64,000 nucleotides of DNA, taken from assembly GCA_947504205.1 (NCBI GenBank), contig CANNGL010000003.1, forward strand, positions 372,001 to 436,000. Reading direction: 5' to 3'. The notes beneath the pieces are model-generated. The model was not told where the DNA came from. It did not search any database and was given only the letters and a program-made list of their open reading frames with translations. Shown in pieces: positions 47,022 through 54,929 of the stretch. The position numbers and the translations under genes are program-made. Numbering within the stretch: position 1 is the first letter of the stretch; each line of letters opens with the position of its first letter. This DNA is from an uncultured Litoreibacter sp. (GTDB lineage Bacteria > Pseudomonadota > Alphaproteobacteria > Rhodobacterales > Rhodobacteraceae).

Positions 47022-48280
47022 TGGTGCGCCTCGTTCAGAACCTCTTGCAGCGTTCGGGTCACCTGATCTGCATTGGCGGTCGAGAAGGACATAGGCGGGC
47101 GCATCTTTAGGATATTCATGTCCCGGCCAATTCTGTTCATCAGAATACCCCGCTCGCGCATTTGCTCTACGATTTTTGCGGCCAGCGCCGTGTCGGGCAC
47201 GGTTCCCTCACGGCAGAGTTCAACGCCAAAGAACATGCCTGAAGCGCGGACCTCTGCGATGGCTGGATGATCAAGCGTTTTGAGTTGTTGGAGCATGTAG
47301 GGCGCGGTGGTCGCAGCGTGGGCAACGAGATCTTCATTCTCGATCACATCCAGCGTGGCCATGGCGGCGGCACAACTGACAGGATTGCCGCCAAAGGTGT
47401 TGAAATAGCCGAAGGCATTTCTGAAGGCGGCCATGATATCCGGGCGGGTCAATGTTGCTGCGACCGGGTGGCCATTTGCCATGGGTTTGCCAATGGTGAC
47501 GACATCTGGCGTCAGTCCGACGGCCTCGTGTCCCCAGAAATGGGTCGCAACGCGTCCAAAACCGGGTTGGACTTCATCGCAGAGAATGAGGCCGCCTGCG
47601 TCACGCACTATCGTCTCTGTTTCTTTCAGAAATCCGTCGGGAAGCTGAGGTAGGCCTTCGTTGGCAAAAACCGGGCAGAGCATCAGTGCGGAGAAGCCCG
47701 GCCCGGCTTCCAATTCAGCAATCGCCGCCTTGATATTGCGGGCGAAGGCTGCGGCCTGATCCTGAGATGTGCCACCGACAGGGCGAACGGAGTCGGGAGC
47801 TGGCACGAGGCGTACGTGCTCGGGGTAGCCGCCGATTGGGGGCCTGCGGGTGGAGAGTTGCGACGTGGCTGTCGTGTTGCCGTGGTAGGTGTTGTCGGTG
47901 GCGATGACACCCGTTTTGCCGGTCACGGCCTGCGCCATGCGCAGCGCTATGTCGTTGGCCTCTGATCCTGTGCACACCATGATCAGTTGACTGATGTCAT
48001 GCTCTAACGTCGCACAGAGGCGATCGGCATAGTCGACGATCCCGCCATGCAGATAGCGGGTGTGCGTGTTGAGCGTGGCTGCTTGACGGGCGATCGCATC
48101 GACCACGTGTGGATGGCAATGGCCGACATGCGGGACGTTGTTGTAGCAGTCGAGATATTGGCGGCCTTCTGCGTCCCACAACCAGACGCCTTCGCCTTTT
48201 ACGATGTGCACCGGGTCGTCGTAGAATGTCGGAACGTTGGGGCCGAGGCGCGCTTCGCGGCGGCGCATGAGATCATTCAT
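47018..48280 (-). CDS. Class III PLP-dependent aminotransferase or phospho-lyase
   Basis: The 420-residue product (ATG 48280; an upstream extension overlaps arfB and lacks family character) is a fold-type I PLP enzyme. It has VWLWDAEGRQYLDCYNNVPHVGHCHPHVV, CTGSEANDIALRMAQ, the cofactor aspartate in LILCDEVQPGFGR, and the PLP lysine in VVTIGKPMANGHPVAA. The YNNVPHVGHCHP version is typical of the AGXT2-like / phospho-lyase group rather than 4-aminobutyrate aminotransferases. Coupling to the kinase downstream supports a phosphorylated amine as substrate, as inference. It overlaps arfB by eight bases. Confidence 0.85.
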   Translation of the reverse strand: MNDLMRRREARLGPNVPTFYDDPVHIVKGEGVWLWDAEGRQYLDCYNNVPHVGHCHPHVVDAIARQAATLNTHTRYLHGGIVDYADRLCATLEHDISQLIMVCTGSEANDIALRMAQAVTGKTGVIATDNTYHGNTTATSQLSTRRPPIGGYPEHVRLVPAPDSVRPVGGTSQDQAAAFARNIKAAIAELEAGPGFSALMLCPVFANEGLPQLPDGFLKETETIVRDAGGLILCDEVQPGFGRVATHFWGHEAVGLTPDVVTIGKPMANGHPVAATLTRPDIMAAFRNAFGYFNTFGGNPVSCAAAMATLDVIENEDLVAHAATTAPYMLQQLKTLDHPAIAEVRASGMFFGVELCREGTVPDTALAAKIVEQMRERGILMNRIGRDMNILKMRPPMSFSTANADQVTRTLQEVLNEAHQ

Positions 48281-48695
48281 CCGGGGAGACTTTCCCGCGC
48301 AGAGATTTGACTTCTCCACGCTGTTTTTTCGCGGCGATCCTGCGGCGTTGAGAGCCAAGTGTCGGGCGTGTTTTGATGCGGCGCTTTGGGGCGACGGTGG
48401 CTTTTTGGATCAACTCGACCAGTCGTTGAACTGCGATTTCCCGGTTGCGGGCCTGCGATCGTGTATCCTGCACTTGCAGGACCAACGCGCCATCCTGTGT
48501 CCAGCGGCGACCTGCGAGGCGCTTAAGGCGGGTTTTGACCGGCTGCGGCAGATTGGGCGAGCGTTCGGCCTCGAACCGCAATTCTACCGCAGTCGCGACT
48601 TTGTTGACGTTTTGCCCGCCGGGGCCGGAGGCCCGGACGAAGCTTTCGGTCAACTCCCAGTCTTCGATGCTGATGGTGTCGTTTACCCGTATCAT
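48273..48695 (-). CDS. arfB: Alternative ribosome-rescue factor ArfB (peptidyl-tRNA hydrolase domain)
   Basis: ArfB releases peptides from ribosomes stalled at mRNA ends. The 140-residue product has the catalytic GGQ at residues 26-28 (ASGPGGQNVNKVATAVELRF) and a basic C-terminal tail (RRRIAAKKQRGEVKSLRGKV) that inserts in the empty mRNA channel. It lacks the codon-recognition domains of RF1 and RF2. Length matches the family. It is the first gene of the arfB-aminotransferase-kinase run, although functional linkage is not obvious. Confidence 0.94.
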   Translation of the reverse strand: MIRVNDTISIEDWELTESFVRASGPGGQNVNKVATAVELRFEAERSPNLPQPVKTRLKRLAGRRWTQDGALVLQVQDTRSQARNREIAVQRLVELIQKATVAPKRRIKTRPTLGSQRRRIAAKKQRGEVKSLRGKVSPDE

Positions 48696-48913
48696 GCCTT
48701 TGATTTAGGGGAATAATTGCCAGACCGATAGGGCATTTTAGAGGTGATTGCGTTGTGGTTGGAGATGCCGCTCTTTGGCGCGGTGCTATTCAAATGCACA
48801 GTTTTGTGGTATGATGTGACCATAGTTTAACGAGTTTTAATGCCGAGCCAACATAGCGAAACTTCATATTTTCAAAGCCTTCGCCCGGTTCTGCGCAATT
48901 TGGATTTTGAGTC

Positions 48914-49237
48914 GTGACTGCTTCTGATGTCGATAATCATGGCCCCGCTCAGGCTATCGAATTCCACTTCACAGAGGGGTTCCGGGAGCAGTCCGCTCAA
49001 ATTCTGTGTGACGGTGAAAAACTCGCCAGTTTTACGCTGACAAGCGCCTTCCAGACAGGGTTGGCGCATATCGAAATATTGCAACTTGATGAGGGAAAGG
49101 AGGTGGCCATTGAAATTGGTGATCAACCTCTCAGGGCGACCGCTGTGGTCGATGCTGCGCACCCGTTCGTGGTCGTGGCGCTTGAGGGAGACCGATTGGA
49201 TCTGGCGGTTTTGGCCAGCAGACCGGGCTACGTGTGA
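48914..49237 (+). CDS. Small hypothetical protein upstream of the metzincin
   Basis: The 107-residue product begins at GTG 48914; there is no in-frame ATG. It has alternating hydrophobic strands (AIEFHFTEGF, KLASFTLTSA, LAHIEILQL, KEVAIEIGDQPLRATAVV, PFVVVALEGDRLDLAVL), suggesting a small beta-sandwich. There is no signal peptide, membrane segment or cysteine cluster. I do not recognise a family. It is 59 bp upstream of the protease-like gene in the same direction, so it could be co-transcribed and act as its partner or inhibitor. Confidence 0.6.
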   Translation: MTASDVDNHGPAQAIEFHFTEGFREQSAQILCDGEKLASFTLTSAFQTGLAHIEILQLDEGKEVAIEIGDQPLRATAVVDAAHPFVVVALEGDRLDLAVLASRPGYV

Positions 49238-49296
49238 TCATCACCTGACCAATTTCCGGTCGTTACAATTTTGGTATTTTTTGAAGGAATTTAGAT

Positions 49297-51690
49297 ATGG
49301 CTAAGAGCCCTAAAACCGGTGGGTCCGGTTCCTCTTCCGACAATATGGAACAAGCGGTGACGCTGCCTGATGACGAACATCCCGATTATCTGGCTGGACG
49401 TGTGTCCGAAGATGAAGACGCCCTCGAAGCGGATGAAGCGTCTCCAGAGGCGTTTGACTTTGACGACACGGATGAGTTCACGCCAGCTCCTGGGGGGCCG
49501 GGATTGCCGCCGGGTATCCCGCGGCCCGGGCGTTTGCCGCGCCCGATTCCTTTGCCGCGACCGTTCCCCATTCCCCGATTTTGCGGGCCGGTCAGCGGTA
49601 AATATCGCTATCGGCCGCCTGTGTTTTTGCCGCGTGCGCCGACGCCCGGCCCTGTTTCACCTGCACTGCCCGGACCTGTTCTGCCAAGGCCGGTTCCAGG
49701 CCCGATTATTCCGATCAATCTGTTGCAGATCACGGTGCGGGTCGATGTGGATCGGTTTTTCCCGCAGAACCGGATTTCTATTGAAGTTCGGCGGTTGTTC
49801 CCGCGCAGCACGGCTCATGCGATTGCCGAAGTGACGTCGGACCGCTGCGTTGGTCTCAACAACCGATATATTGATGCCAATATCGTTTATCGCGATGGGA
49901 ATGCGTCGTTGATCCCGGGAACACGGGTTCGCTTCCATGCAGGGCGCACGTCAGGCTTTGGTTATGGCAAGTATTCGTTGCGCCTGTCCGGTGGCGGAAT
50001 TTCACCGCGGACGTATAATTTGGGCTTTGAGTCTCGCTACTTTGATCCGGTCGAGTTTGAAGTGGATCGGGTACAGAATGCGGGCGCAATCGTGACAGCC
50101 TATAACACGGCGGATCATCCGAACCGTCCGAGCAACCTGCCCAACGAGACCCTGTCGCTGGCAACGGTGTATCAGCGAGCCGGTTTCGATGTGCGCATGT
50201 CGCCCAATCAAACGACCATCCCGACCTCCGGGGCGGGCAGCAATGGCACGTGGTCCGACACGGAGATGCACAATGCCATGGTGACTTATTGGTCGCGCTT
50301 CGCCAACAGACCCAATTGGGCGATGTGGGTGCTTTATGCAGCGCGTCACGATGCGGGCCGTTCGCTGGGTGGGGTGATGTTCGACGATATCGGACCGAAC
50401 CACCGGCAAGGGACCGCGATCTTCACCGACAGCTTTATCAACGATGTACCGCCGGGTGATCCTGATCCCGCGGGTTGGCGCAGACGGATGCAATTCTGGA
50501 CGGCCATTCACGAGATGGGACACGGCTTTAACCTCGCACATGCTTGGCAAAAGGCGCTTGGGACACCTCAGGCACCGGGTGATCCGTGGATTCCACTGGC
50601 CAATGAGCCCGAAGCGCGGAGCTATATGAACTATCCGTTCAGAGTTTCGGGCGGCGAGTCCTCTTTCTTCTCGGACTTCCGGTTCAGGTTCTCCGACAAT
50701 GAGTTGGTGTTCATGCGCCATGCTCCGCGTCGGTTTGTTCAGATGGGCAATTCGAACTGGTTCAACGAGCATGGGTTCGAGGCACCGGAGGCACTGGATC
50801 AAACAGGGCAATGGACCCTCGAAGTGCGGCCCAACCGCAATTCGAACTCATACCGTTTCCTTGAACCAGTGAATATGGAACTAAAACTGACAAACACGTC
50901 CCATCAGGCGGTGGAAATGGATGCCGACATGCTGGCCGATGGTCGGCACGTGACAGTGTTCATTCAGCGGGAGGGAGGCCAAACCAAGCAGTGGCGTCCG
51001 ATGATCACGCAGTGCCATGAGCCGCATGCCAACAAGATCGACGTTGGAGAGTCCCTCTATGGGGCGCATGTGATCTCGACTTCGACGGATGGTTGGCTGA
51101 TCGACGAAGCGGGCTTCTACAAAGTTCAGGCTGCGATCGATATGGGTGACCAGATCGTCGTGTCGAACGTCATGCGGCTTTATGTCGGACCGCCGGAATC
51201 GCAAGCGGAAGCTGAGGTTGCGCCGGACTATTTCACCGAAGACGTTGCGCGTGTTGTCAATTTCGGTGGAGCGCCGGAGCTCGACAAGGCTGAGGACGTC
51301 TTGCGGCAGGTCACAGAGACCTGTGCTGGCAATCCTGCGGTCAAACATGCGGAGGTTGCTCTGACCAATCCGATGCTCAAGGACTTCAAACTTCTTGAGA
51401 CGGGTGGATCACGGGAGGATCTGGCGATCAAGACCAAGGCTGCGAAGATTGGCACCGCTGCCAAGGCGCAGACCAAGGCCTTGCTCGATAATCCCGATGA
51501 GGCGGCCGATACGATGGGCCATATCCCGTATTTCGAGCAATTGCGGAATGTCGCAGAAGCGCTTGAGGGAGACGGCAACGACAAGGCTGCGGTCGATGTG
51601 ATGAAGAAGACGATCCAGGTCATGAAGGACCGTCAGATTCTCGCCTCTGTCATCGACAATGCAGAACGTCGACTGGATCGTCGTACCTGA
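49297..51690 (+). CDS. Proline-rich predicted metzincin-type zinc metalloprotease
   Basis: The 797-residue protein has four visible parts. Residues 1-60 are acidic and disordered. About 65-145 holds two proline-rich blocks (PGLPPGIPRPGRLPRPIP; PTPGPVSPALPGPVLPRPVP). About 150-280 is a beta-rich domain. About 285-470 is a peptidase domain with HEMGHGFNLAH (His 405, Glu 406, His 409, His 415), fitting HExxHxxxxxH, and a Met-turn SYMNYP (Met 444), as in metzincins. Asn replaces the usual Gly before the third histidine. The C-terminal 300 residues contain a further beta domain (about 520-630) and a helical tail. There is no signal peptide. AAGGAA precedes the ATG. Substrate and family are unknown. 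Confidence 0.78.
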   Translation: MAKSPKTGGSGSSSDNMEQAVTLPDDEHPDYLAGRVSEDEDALEADEASPEAFDFDDTDEFTPAPGGPGLPPGIPRPGRLPRPIPLPRPFPIPRFCGPVSGKYRYRPPVFLPRAPTPGPVSPALPGPVLPRPVPGPIIPINLLQITVRVDVDRFFPQNRISIEVRRLFPRSTAHAIAEVTSDRCVGLNNRYIDANIVYRDGNASLIPGTRVRFHAGRTSGFGYGKYSLRLSGGGISPRTYNLGFESRYFDPVEFEVDRVQNAGAIVTAYNTADHPNRPSNLPNETLSLATVYQRAGFDVRMSPNQTTIPTSGAGSNGTWSDTEMHNAMVTYWSRFANRPNWAMWVLYAARHDAGRSLGGVMFDDIGPNHRQGTAIFTDSFINDVPPGDPDPAGWRRRMQFWTAIHEMGHGFNLAHAWQKALGTPQAPGDPWIPLANEPEARSYMNYPFRVSGGESSFFSDFRFRFSDNELVFMRHAPRRFVQMGNSNWFNEHGFEAPEALDQTGQWTLEVRPNRNSNSYRFLEPVNMELKLTNTSHQAVEMDADMLADGRHVTVFIQREGGQTKQWRPMITQCHEPHANKIDVGESLYGAHVISTSTDGWLIDEAGFYKVQAAIDMGDQIVVSNVMRLYVGPPESQAEAEVAPDYFTEDVARVVNFGGAPELDKAEDVLRQVTETCAGNPAVKHAEVALTNPMLKDFKLLETGGSREDLAIKTKAAKIGTAAKAQTKALLDNPDEAADTMGHIPYFEQLRNVAEALEGDGNDKAAVDVMKKTIQVMKDRQILASVIDNAERRLDRRT

Positions 51691-51715
51691 CGTTTCGTGA
51701 CACTAGCAGAACTGG

Positions 51716-51739
51716 GCGGCGCGGGTTTTCTCGCGCCGC
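51716..51739. terminator. Hairpin between convergent genes
   Basis: GCGGCGCG and CGCGCCGC form a perfect eight-base-pair stem with an eight-base loop, between the metzincin stop and the stop of the convergent NmrA-like gene. It could end transcription from both sides. The following T run is weak. Confidence 0.6.
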
Positions 51740-51754
51740 TTCGCTGTTGGGGAC

Positions 51755-52750
51755 TTAAGTATCCGACCAATTCTGTTCGAGATATTCGGCAAGTGTGGTT
51801 TGGCGCGGCAGGTCGAACTCATCGACCGCAGATGGTGCCTCCCATCTAGGTTGGTGTGTGGAGACCAGATGCACCAGTGCAAGGATGCTGGCTGCCGACG
51901 GGGCTACGGGCGCGATCATCATTTGACCCATCCGCGCGACCCAGCCCGGCATTGTCACGGGCCGGACCCTTCGGTTCGCATGTTTGGACAGCAGCTCGGC
52001 AACCTCGGCCCAAGTGAGCCATTCGGGCCCGCCCGCTTCAATAATGCGGTTATAGCTGGCCTGCTTGCCGACCATTCCGGCCATCATCTGCGCTACATCG
52101 TTTGACGCGATGAAGGCGGAGCCGTGAGTCTTGCCACCCGGAGCCAGCATGACCCCACGCCGGGCCACCAGATTGCCCACCAAGCCTTGCCACATCTTCA
52201 TGAAGCCATAGGGCCGGTTGGTGGTGGCATGAGGGTGGTTAGACGTGGCCTGCATTGCGCCCGCCATAACCATCCAGACATCCATGAAAGCTGGATTGCG
52301 CACGATGGTGGCTGCGATGGAGGAGCGTTCGAGCCGCTCTTCGATCAAGCGTTTCCCGGCAAGCTCGGGCACCGTAAGTTCTTTGGTCCAGGTCGGAACC
52401 GAGGACTGCACCCAGTGACGCACGCCGGCTTCTTCGGCAGCAGAGATGAAGTCTTCGTACCCGCCAGTGGACATGGCTTTGATCGACATGGTTTTGCCTG
52501 AGGGGATGATCCCGTTTGCAGAGGAGACAACCGTGTCGATGCCCTTGAGCGCCTTAACGAGACTCCCCCGGTCTTCGAGTGATCCGACAGCGTAGTCCAA
52601 CGTGCCACCGGCCCCCTTTAGCCCTTGGATTTTCTGGTCGGGCGTTCGGATCAATGCGCGCACGAAGTGACCTTTGTCCAGCAGGATGCGCACGGTTTGT
52701 GATCCGACATGACCGGTGCCGCCGGCAACGAGAATGCGATGTTCCTTCAT
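51755..52750 (-). CDS. NmrA-like NAD(P)-binding protein
   Basis: The 331-residue product opens with a Rossmann motif RILVAGGTGHVGSQTVRILLDKGHFVRALIRTP. It continues with VGSLEDRGSLVKALKGIDTVVSSANG and SSVPTWTKELTVPELAGKRLIEERL, as in NmrA-like/atypical SDRs. These are redox sensors or isoflavone-reductase-like enzymes. The catalytic Tyr-Lys pair is not evident, so a sensor or epimerase-like role is possible. Its ATG overlaps the stop of the membrane protein gene, and both lie opposite the TetR gene. Confidence 0.8.
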   Translation of the reverse strand: MKEHRILVAGGTGHVGSQTVRILLDKGHFVRALIRTPDQKIQGLKGAGGTLDYAVGSLEDRGSLVKALKGIDTVVSSANGIIPSGKTMSIKAMSTGGYEDFISAAEEAGVRHWVQSSVPTWTKELTVPELAGKRLIEERLERSSIAATIVRNPAFMDVWMVMAGAMQATSNHPHATTNRPYGFMKMWQGLVGNLVARRGVMLAPGGKTHGSAFIASNDVAQMMAGMVGKQASYNRIIEAGGPEWLTWAEVAELLSKHANRRVRPVTMPGWVARMGQMMIAPVAPSAASILALVHLVSTHQPRWEAPSAVDEFDLPRQTTLAEYLEQNWSDT

Positions 52751-53496
52751 ACCGGCTGTGACCTTGTTGCGGTCAGGCTGTCAGAGCGCTCTGCGCGCAT
52801 TTTGCTGATCGAGATAAAATGAAATCCCAGAAAGATGGGCACAAAGAACGCTGGAAACAGAGCCAGGGGATGGTCGTTGATGATGTTGGGTGCATCCTGA
52901 GACAGCAGGTGGGCGAAGCCTTCGGATGTCATGATGCCCAAGGCGACGGCAAAGATGAAATCAACGATACCAATGATGTTCGCGCGCATCAGAAGTTTTC
53001 GTGCGTTCGGTGCGCCAGCGGCCAACGCTTTGCTGGCTTGCCATCCGGCTATGCCGGCCCAGATATCTCCCAATCCTGCGGGCAGAGCGAATTCTGCGGG
53101 TATGCTGCCGCTCAGCCAACCGATCAGGAAAACGCCACCCATAATGCGTGGGATCTGGAATGCGGCAATTGCGGAAAGTGGTGTCGCCATGGTGATCCGC
53201 CGTCCCAGCGGCACCAGCCATGCCAGCGCCCAGATCAATATTGCGCCGCCTAAGAGAAAGCCCAGGACGACCGGCGGATCCTGAAGGGTTGGCGGTACGT
53301 TCAGTACGTTGGCCTCGGATTGCGGGACAACGATCGCAAACCAAGACCCGAACAAAAACGCGGAGATCGCGATTACTGCTCCGGTTTGCCGCCCCGTCAA
53401 ATTCGCTCGATTTGCGCCGATCATCATGATCGCCAAGGCCATCAGTGGCAGGGCCACCGCAAAGGTGCGGACGTAGAATATGAGGAAATCAGTCAT
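52747..53496 (-). CDS. Polytopic membrane protein, function unknown
   Basis: The 249-residue product has about seven hydrophobic segments (for example FLIFYVRTFAVALPLMALAIMMI, AVIAISAFLFGSWFAIVV, VVLGFLLGGAILIWALAWLVPLG, LFPAFFVPIFLGFHFISI). There are no charged catalytic motifs or transporter signatures I can name. It is the first gene of a pair with the NmrA-like gene and is divergent from a TetR regulator, so it is probably induced by a small molecule. Confidence 0.7.
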   Translation of the reverse strand: MTDFLIFYVRTFAVALPLMALAIMMIGANRANLTGRQTGAVIAISAFLFGSWFAIVVPQSEANVLNVPPTLQDPPVVLGFLLGGAILIWALAWLVPLGRRITMATPLSAIAAFQIPRIMGGVFLIGWLSGSIPAEFALPAGLGDIWAGIAGWQASKALAAGAPNARKLLMRANIIGIVDFIFAVALGIMTSEGFAHLLSQDAPNIINDHPLALFPAFFVPIFLGFHFISISKMRAERSDSLTATRSQPV

Positions 53497-53571
53497 GTCT
53501 TTGCTTTCTGAGTGTTTGCGTCGAGTGATCGGTTTCGGCGGTTTTTAGATTATGATGGTACTCTATAAATT

Positions 53572-53591
53572 TAGATGATAGACAAAATCTA
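53572..53591. promoter_or_regulatory. Candidate TetR operator (inverted repeat)
   Basis: TAGAT and ATCTA are separated by ten bases in the 122-bp region between the TetR gene and the divergent membrane-protein gene. Position fits autorepression and control of the pair. The half-sites are short. Confidence 0.35.
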
Positions 53592-53618
53592 TAATGTCAA
53601 TCCCTCGGAGCAAATCGA

Positions 53619-54188
53619 ATGCCAAGAATGTCGGACGCGGATAAGCAAAAGAGCCATGCGCGCATCATTGATGCTGCTGCGCGCCTGTTTCGGGAGGATG
53701 GCATTGGCGCGACAAGCGTATCGGATGTCATGCGCGCAGCGGGTTTGACCCATGGTGGCTTTTACCGACACTTCACCTCCAAAGAGGATCTCGTCGTCGC
53801 TGCATTCGATAAGGCTGTCGATGATATGATCGCTGCGATGGAAGCAACAGAAACAGCGTCGCAGAGACAGGACGTCAAAGACGACTATATCTCACGCTAT
53901 CTTTCGCTGGAGCATGCCAACAAGGCGGGCAACGGTTGTCCGCTGGCGGCGATGGGGTCCGAGATTTTCAAATATGACGGGGAGATCAAGGATGCGGCGT
54001 CCAGAGCGATTGATCGTACTTCCGCGCTTTTGGACGATCCGTCAGATCAGCAAGCGCCGTCGGGGCTTGCGATGATAGCAATGCTTGTGGGCACAATCAC
54101 GCTCGCCCGGTTGGCCAAGTCCGAGAATGGAGCTTTGCAGATCATCGATGCGGGAAAATCGGCCTTGGAGCAGTTGCAAAAAGACTAA
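53619..54188 (+). CDS. TetR-family transcriptional regulator
   Basis: The 189-residue product has the N-terminal TetR helix-turn-helix (about 10-57): ARIIDAAARLFREDGIGATSVSDVMRAAGLTHGGFYRHFTSKEDLVVAAF. The C-terminal ligand-binding part includes GCPLAAMGSEI, a pattern seen in TetR members controlling reductases or transporters. It is divergent from the membrane protein/NmrA-like pair, the classic layout for a local repressor. The ligand is unknown. Confidence 0.9.
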   Translation: MPRMSDADKQKSHARIIDAAARLFREDGIGATSVSDVMRAAGLTHGGFYRHFTSKEDLVVAAFDKAVDDMIAAMEATETASQRQDVKDDYISRYLSLEHANKAGNGCPLAAMGSEIFKYDGEIKDAASRAIDRTSALLDDPSDQQAPSGLAMIAMLVGTITLARLAKSENGALQIIDAGKSALEQLQKD

Positions 54189-54244
54189 GCTATTTATTGT
54201 GATTTTTGGTTTTGACGGCGACAGGGCGAAGCGCTAGACAGATT

Positions 54245-54372
54245 CCATTCTCAGGGCGGGGTGAAATTCCCCACCGGCGGTGAAAGCCCGCGAGCGCCAT
54301 TCATGTGAATGGGTCAGCAGACACCGGTGAAATTCCGGGGCCGACGGTTACAGTCCGGATGGTAGAGAATGG
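54245..54372 (+). promoter_or_regulatory. FMN riboswitch (RFN element)
   Basis: The element has the conserved FMN-aptamer blocks in order: AGGGCGGGGTGAAATTCCCC, ACCGGCGGT, AGCCCGCGAGCG, GTCAGCAGA, CCGGTGAAATTCCGGGGCC and GACGGTTACAGTCCGGATG. A basal stem CCATTCTC / GAGAATGG joins positions 54245-54252 and 54365-54372. It lies 71 bp before ribH. FMN binding by this motif is established and normally lowers expression. About 70 bases remain for the expression platform; whether it acts on transcription or translation is not clear. Confidence 0.97.
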
Positions 54373-54442
54373 GATGGTCAGACAGGTCAGTCTGGCTGTT
54401 TTGACGCTCTGGGATTCTGTCGTTTGGAAAGGATCAAGAGCA

Positions 54443-54913
54443 ATGACAAAATCCCCAAAATTCGCCTTCCTTAAGGCAAGGTGGCATGCCGATATCGTCG
54501 ATCAGGCCTTCGTTGGTTTCAACCAGAGGCTTGCTGAATGCGCCGCTGATGTAGAGGTCTCCGTGTTTGATGTTCCCGGCGCGTTTGAGCTGCCGCTTTT
54601 GGCGCAAAAGCTGGCCGAAACCGGTGAGTATGACGCCATTATTGCAGCGGCCCTTGTGGTTGATGGAGGTATCTACCGGCACGATTTCGTCGCCGGTGCG
54701 GTCGTAACAGGTTTGATGGAGGCTGGTTTGAAAACCGGTGTCCCTGTCTTGTCAGTGTCCCTTACCCCGCACAACTTTCAACTTTCGGACGAACATATCG
54801 GTTTCTATACCGAACACTTCATCAAGAAGGGTCGCGAGGCTGCTGATGCAGCGGTGGATGTGGCCGCTCTTTATGATCGTCTGGACACACCGGTCGCCCA
54901 GGCCGTCGCCTGA
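54443..54913 (+). CDS. ribH: 6,7-dimethyl-8-ribityllumazine synthase, RibH2 type
   Basis: Lumazine synthase makes the direct precursor of riboflavin. ATG 54443 gives 156 residues that resemble the RibH2 (type II) isoform known from Brucella and Mesorhizobium: FAFLKARWHADIVDQAFVGF, VFDVPGAFELPLLAQKLAETGEYDAIIAAALVVDGGIYRHDFVAGAVVTGLM and TGVPVLSVSLTPHNFQ. Part of the substrate-site signature is changed relative to type I enzymes (VVDGGIYRHDFV in place of the usual VIRGxTxHFD). It is controlled by the FMN riboswitch and is not next to other rib genes, so it is probably a second, flavin-responsive copy. Confidence 0.94.
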   Translation: MTKSPKFAFLKARWHADIVDQAFVGFNQRLAECAADVEVSVFDVPGAFELPLLAQKLAETGEYDAIIAAALVVDGGIYRHDFVAGAVVTGLMEAGLKTGVPVLSVSLTPHNFQLSDEHIGFYTEHFIKKGREAADAAVDVAALYDRLDTPVAQAVA

Positions 54914-54929
54914 TTCCTGCGCGGAGGCG

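Noticed and set aside
48827-48840. Possible CtrA box upstream of the 107-residue gene
   Set aside because: The two TTAA halves are six bases apart rather than seven, and nothing links the locus to motility.
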